DNA of 7,487 nt, taken from Phycisphaerae bacterium (GTDB lineage Bacteria; Planctomycetota; Phycisphaerae; UBA1845; UTPLA1). Location of the stretch: positions 1-7,487 of the forward strand of contig JAFGQA010000432.1 of the NCBI GenBank assembly GCA_016935885.1, read 5' to 3'. Under the pieces are notes generated by a model, which saw only the letters and a program-made list of their open reading frames with translations, was not told the DNA's origin and made no database searches. This document shows positions 4,826 through 7,487 of the stretch, one piece after another. The position numbers were made by a program, and so were the translations under genes. The number at the start of each line of letters is the position of its first letter. The first letter of the stretch is position 1.

Positions 4826-6808
4826 CTAATTCCACACGTTTCGCGCATATAAGCCCCAGCAGACCTCGACTCTGTCGGCCGCACGGATCCCGCAGGTATG
4901 ATATTGGCCCGCACTCAGGCTCGTGAAGACGACTCCGGCCGGCGGCGTGGACTGGCCGTCCGAGTCATCTCCCCAGCACTCCGCCTGACCGTCGCTTTGT
5001 CGGATCCCGCAGGTATGATATTGGCCCGCGCTCAAGCTCGTGAAGACGATTCCGGACGGCGGTGCGGACTGGCCGTCCGAGTTCTCCCCCCAGCACTCCG
5101 CCTGACCGTCGCTTTCGCGGATCCCACAGGTGTGCACGTAACCTGCGCCGAGGCTAGTGAACTCGATCCCGGTCGGCGGCGGGTACTGTCCGTACGTGTC
5201 ACTTCCCCAGCACTCCGCCTTCCTGTCGCTCTGGCGGATCCCGCAGGTGTGAAACCCACCACTGTCCAGGCTGGTGAATGCGACCCCGGCCGGCGAATTG
5301 CACTGGCCGTACGAGCCATCTCCCCAGCACATCACCTGACCGTCGCTTTGGCGGATCCCGCAGGTGAACATTGCGCCAGCGCTCAGGCTGCTGAACACGA
5401 CCCCGGCCGGCGGCGGGTACTGACCCCATAAATCATCCCCCCAGCACTCCGCCTGACCGTCGCTTTCGCGGATCCCGCAGGTGTGATAGTGGCCCACGCT
5501 CAGGCTCGTGAAGGCGACCCCGGACGGCGGCGTGGTCTGGCTGTAGTTGTCATCACCCCAGCATTGCACCTGAGCGTTGATCTTGATGATCCCGCACGTA
5601 TGGTCTGAGCCGGCGCTCAGGCTAGCGAAGGCGATTCCGGACGGCGGCGTGGACTGACCGGCTGAGTCGTCCCCCCAGCATTGCACCTGCCCATCGCTCT
5701 TGCGGATCCCGCAGGCGAAAAATGAATAACCCACGCTCAGAAGTTCAAAAACGACTCCGGAGGGTGGATTGGTCTCCCCCGACCAGTTGGTTCCCCAACA
5801 CTCCGCCTGACCGTTGCTTTGGCGGATCCCACAGTTGAACGCTGAGCCAGCGCTCAGGCTGGCGAAGGCGATTCCGGACGGCGGCGTGGACTGACCCCAT
5901 AAATCATCCCCCCAGCACTCCGCCTGGCCGTCGCTCTGATGGATCCCGCAGGTATGCTCTTTACCAGCACCCAGGCTCGTGAACGCGACTCCGACCGGCG
6001 GTGAGGATTGGCCGGCTGTGTCATCCCCCCAGCATTGCGCCTGACTGTCACTTTGGCGGATCCCGCAGGTGTGGGCGTAGCCCGCGTCCAAGCTCACAAA
6101 CACGACTCCGGCCGGCGGTGAGGATTGGCCGGCTGTGTCATCCCCCCAGCATTGCGCCTGACCGTCACTCTGGCGGATCCCGCAGACGTGCGTATACCCC
6201 GCGCTCAACATGGTGAAAACGACCCCGTATGGCGGCATGGATGTGCCATTGCTGTTGTTTCCCCAGCACTGCGCCTGACCGTCGGTTACTCGGATCCCGC
6301 AGATGTATCCACGGGACGCGCTCAGGCTCGCGAACAAGGGGATCTGAGGTTGACACTCGGTTGCATTCGGCCCCGTGCTCACCAAGGGCTCAGGGCATGG
6401 GGCACAGGCACGGTCTGTCGTGCTTGTGGGCTCAGCGGTGACATATTCGTTTGACACACAGTCTGTCCAGTCCGTGCATTCCTGATCACTAATAGCGGTC
6501 CCTTGAGCCGAGACGTATTCGCCCAATACACAGTCAGTCCAGGCTGTGCAGCTCTCCGCGTTGGTCGTCGCGCTGAACCCTTCCACACAGGCCGTGCATT
6601 CCCGGTCGCTTGTGGGGGTCCCTTGAGCTGAGACATACTCGCCCGCCGCGCAGACGGCCCAGGCGACACATCCGTTCAAGCTATTGCTGAAATAGGTGCC
6701 CTCTAAGCAGTTCTTGTTGCCGGAGTCGTCGTCGCTGCACGCAGCGAACAAGAGCGCAAAGATCGCCGCGATCCAGGCGCTCGAGGACTTGGTGTTAATC
6801 GCATACAT
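4826..6808 (-). CDS. Lipoprotein with TNFR-like Cys-rich modules and 13 RCC1-like propeller blades
   Basis: This 660-residue protein starts MYAINTKSSSAW, followed by a hydrophobic core and lipobox LFAAC (Cys24), then an acidic CSDDDSG linker. Residues 34-152 hold Cys-rich modules built on GEYVSAQGTxxSDxEC, resembling TNFR/NGFR-type repeats. From 159 to 660 there are 13 repeats of 39 residues (one has 40; the last is cut to 33). The consensus is FTSLSAGxxHTCGI, then RxSDGQAxCWGDD, then GQxxPPxGV. This is a short RCC1-type beta-propeller blade with two cysteines in every copy. Frames extend upstream to 7024, but the predicted promoter start is near 6883 and GGAGAAGG sits 9 bases before the ATG at 6808, so 6808 is preferred; ATG 6817 is the alternative. 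It is probably an envelope-anchored binding or adhesion protein, perhaps disulfide-stabilised. The partner is unknown. Confidence 0.88.
   Translation of the reverse strand: MYAINTKSSSAWIAAIFALLFAACSDDDSGNKNCLEGTYFSNSLNGCVAWAVCAAGEYVSAQGTPTSDRECTACVEGFSATTNAESCTAWTDCVLGEYVSAQGTAISDQECTDWTDCVSNEYVTAEPTSTTDRACAPCPEPLVSTGPNATECQPQIPLFASLSASRGYICGIRVTDGQAQCWGNNSNGTSMPPYGVVFTMLSAGYTHVCGIRQSDGQAQCWGDDTAGQSSPPAGVVFVSLDAGYAHTCGIRQSDSQAQCWGDDTAGQSSPPVGVAFTSLGAGKEHTCGIHQSDGQAECWGDDLWGQSTPPSGIAFASLSAGSAFNCGIRQSNGQAECWGTNWSGETNPPSGVVFELLSVGYSFFACGIRKSDGQVQCWGDDSAGQSTPPSGIAFASLSAGSDHTCGIIKINAQVQCWGDDNYSQTTPPSGVAFTSLSVGHYHTCGIRESDGQAECWGDDLWGQYPPPAGVVFSSLSAGAMFTCGIRQSDGQVMCWGDGSYGQCNSPAGVAFTSLDSGGFHTCGIRQSDRKAECWGSDTYGQYPPPTGIEFTSLGAGYVHTCGIRESDGQAECWGENSDGQSAPPSGIVFTSLSAGQYHTCGIRQSDGQAECWGDDSDGQSTPPAGVVFTSLSAGQYHTCGIRAADRVEVCWGLYARNVWN
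4829..6334 (-). repeat. Tandem 117-bp repeat array encoding the RCC1-like blades
   Basis: Thirteen units of 117 bases (one of 120, the last of 99) run through the gene, each with a GGATCC or similar followed by CGCAG on the plus strand. Units 12 and 13 are nearly identical over their first half (for example GGATCCCGCAGGTATGATAT at 4885 and 5002, exactly 117 apart). Units 4 and 8 share the GDDLWGQ segment almost base for base. The pattern points to repeated duplication or gene conversion within the array. Confidence 0.92.
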
Positions 6809-6889
6809 GATAATCATCCTTCTCCAGTGGCAGAGATGATTCCGCGAAGTGCTTGGGACGCACCAATCAAGGCACGCCACCAAGGTCGG

Positions 6890-6918
6890 AGTATCAGATG
6901 AGCAGGGCCGATTGTCAA
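6890..6918 (-). promoter_or_regulatory. Predicted promoter of the RCC1-repeat lipoprotein gene
   Basis: On the minus strand a perfect TTGACA (6918-6913), a 17-base spacer and GATACT (6895-6890, 4/6) predict a start near 6883 and a leader of about 75 bases. This places the upstream ATG/GTG codons of the long open frame outside the transcript and supports the start at 6808. The -10 region reads ATACTCC, as in the promoter at 661-690. Confidence 0.5.
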
Positions 6919-7349
6919 TCGGGGCGACGAGGTGGCGAGGTGGTGATAGGCAATCGCACCAAACTCGACCCCGACCGCCGACCGCGAGTCGGTTGGTTCG
7001 GTTGGAGGGTCGATGAGTCAGCACCCAGAGTCTCAGGTGGGATCAGGCTGGCGCCCTCCACGGCCAGTTCGTCCGGAGCCGCATGGCCCTGCTCTCCAAA
7101 GAAGCCGAACCCGGGCGACGCCATCGTAGGAGGTGAGGACCCGTCCCGGTCTAATCTGATATTGCCCGTCGTGCGGAACCGTTTCGGTCTCCGAGTCGGG
7201 TGGATATGCTCACGATAGTCGGCGCTCTTTCTGACATCGAGCTCGGGCGGGCCGAAGCGGGTGCCTGTTTCTTCCTGGTCGTCCGCGAGGTGATGCAGGC
7301 CAACCTTGATGAGCCGGCGTGCGAGAGAGCTCATCGGGCAGGATAGCAT
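6915..7349 (-). CDS. Doubtful hypothetical protein (144 aa)
   Basis: A minus-strand frame from ATG 7349 encodes SSLARRLIKVGLHHLADDQE and DVRKSADYREHIHP, then becomes rich in Pro, Arg, Ser and Gly to its end at 6915, where it runs into the promoter of the next gene. There is no ribosome binding site, signal peptide or known domain. A plus-strand frame at 7206-7346 (46 codons, MLTIVGALSDIELGRAEAG) looks equally protein-like over the same bases, so the coding strand is unclear. I treat this stretch of about 450 bases as having no confirmed gene; it may be decayed coding DNA. Confidence 0.22.
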   Translation of the reverse strand: MLSCPMSSLARRLIKVGLHHLADDQEETGTRFGPPELDVRKSADYREHIHPTRRPKRFRTTGNIRLDRDGSSPPTMASPGFGFFGEQGHAAPDELAVEGASLIPPETLGADSSTLQPNQPTRGRRSGSSLVRLPITTSPPRRPD

Positions 7350-7380
7350 GTATGTGTGGATTTAGATTAAGGGCCCCTCC
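7330..7380 (-). mobile_element. Possible IS91-family HUH-motif remnant
   Basis: On the minus strand, codons 7380-7330 read GGALNLNPHIHAILPDE. This closely resembles the HUH metal-binding segment of IS91/ISCR-type transposases, which typically read FGxxLNLNxHxHxLxPDG. The match covers only about 17 codons. Flanking codons in the same frame do not look like a transposase, and an overlapping frame holds the tail of another gene. It may be a small relic or a chance match. Confidence 0.3.
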
Positions 7381-7487
7381 CATCCCGGCTCGTGGCCTCC
7401 GCCGCCTTCTTGATGTTACGCCCCGCCTCGGCCAGCTTCTCCGCGTCCGCGGCAAGCTGCTCGATGACGTCCTTGCCCAGCCTCCGC
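7367..7487 (-). CDS. C-terminal tail of a minus-strand gene, 5' part beyond the window
   Basis: From the right edge the minus-strand frame encodes RRLGKDVIEQLAADAEKLAE, then AGRNIKKAAEATSRDGRGP, and stops at TAA 7369-7367. The heptad-like Ala/Leu/Glu/Lys pattern suggests a helical or coiled-coil C-terminus. The start and most of the protein lie outside. Thirty-nine residues are too few to name a family. The last dozen codons overlap the putative IS91 motif in another frame, so the true end may have been altered by an insertion there. Confidence 0.6.
   Translation of the reverse strand, partial: RRLGKDVIEQLAADAEKLAEAGRNIKKAAEATSRDGRGP

Noticed and set aside
4898..5431. Plus-strand 177-codon repeat-containing frame
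   Set aside because: It is the complement of the RCC1 repeat array; the repetition comes from the opposite strand.
4829..6334. CRISPR-like regular repetition
   Set aside because: The 117-base period encodes protein blades in one open frame, without short palindromic repeats or unique spacers.
6809..7024. Upstream extension of the RCC1 gene to a start at 7024 (732 residues)
   Set aside because: The extra 72 residues lack a signal peptide and are Arg/Pro-rich. They would bury the lipoprotein signal inside the protein and lie beyond the predicted transcription start.

Overview
The window is GC-rich with strong G/C third-position bias. It holds predicted lipoproteins, an RCC1-type repeat protein with eukaryote-like cysteine modules, a HEAT-repeat fragment and mobile-element debris. 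This suggests an environmental deltaproteobacterial lineage such as Myxococcota, but no marker gene is present, so the assignment is an inference.

Left part (1-2196). A charged helical protein of unknown function runs off the left edge on the minus strand. It diverges from a tiny predicted lipoprotein (488-664), and the two appear to use overlapping opposite promoters. Next is a well-supported 473-residue lipoprotein with a right-handed parallel beta-helix (775-2196), with its own TTGACA-type promoter and a good ribosome binding site.

Middle part (2197-4825). This is a scrapyard of mobile-element remnants. It contains a contiguous 11-bp repeat carrying GAAC, a C-terminal fragment of an IS91-family-like transposase (2640-2975), and the C-terminal two thirds of a large serine recombinase (about 2960-4339, minus). 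The recombinase has lost its catalytic domain. A 63-bp in-frame tandem duplication has also placed a stop codon in its C-terminal DNA-binding module. The recombinase remnant abuts, head to head, the 3' end of a HEAT-repeat gene (4340-4786, plus), so both genes were truncated at the same junction near 4340. A 10-bp perfect stem-loop lies near the end of the HEAT fragment, between convergent genes.

Right part (4826-7487). A 660-residue lipoprotein (minus) carries TNFR-like cysteine-rich modules followed by 13 RCC1-like blades of 39 residues, each with two cysteines. A TTGACA-N17-GATACT promoter lies in front of it. Beyond that is a poorly coding stretch with a short hypothetical frame and a motif resembling the HUH site of IS91 transposases. 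The right edge holds the C-terminal tail of another minus-strand gene.

The intact genes do not form an obvious pathway. Their common theme is cell-surface lipoproteins with repeat folds (beta-helix, propeller) suited to binding polysaccharide or protein ligands. The two large ones have similar promoters and flank a decayed mobile-element island. I did not find a convincing new defence or biosynthetic system. The most unusual items are the 13-blade paired-cysteine lipoprotein and the layered decay of the recombinase.
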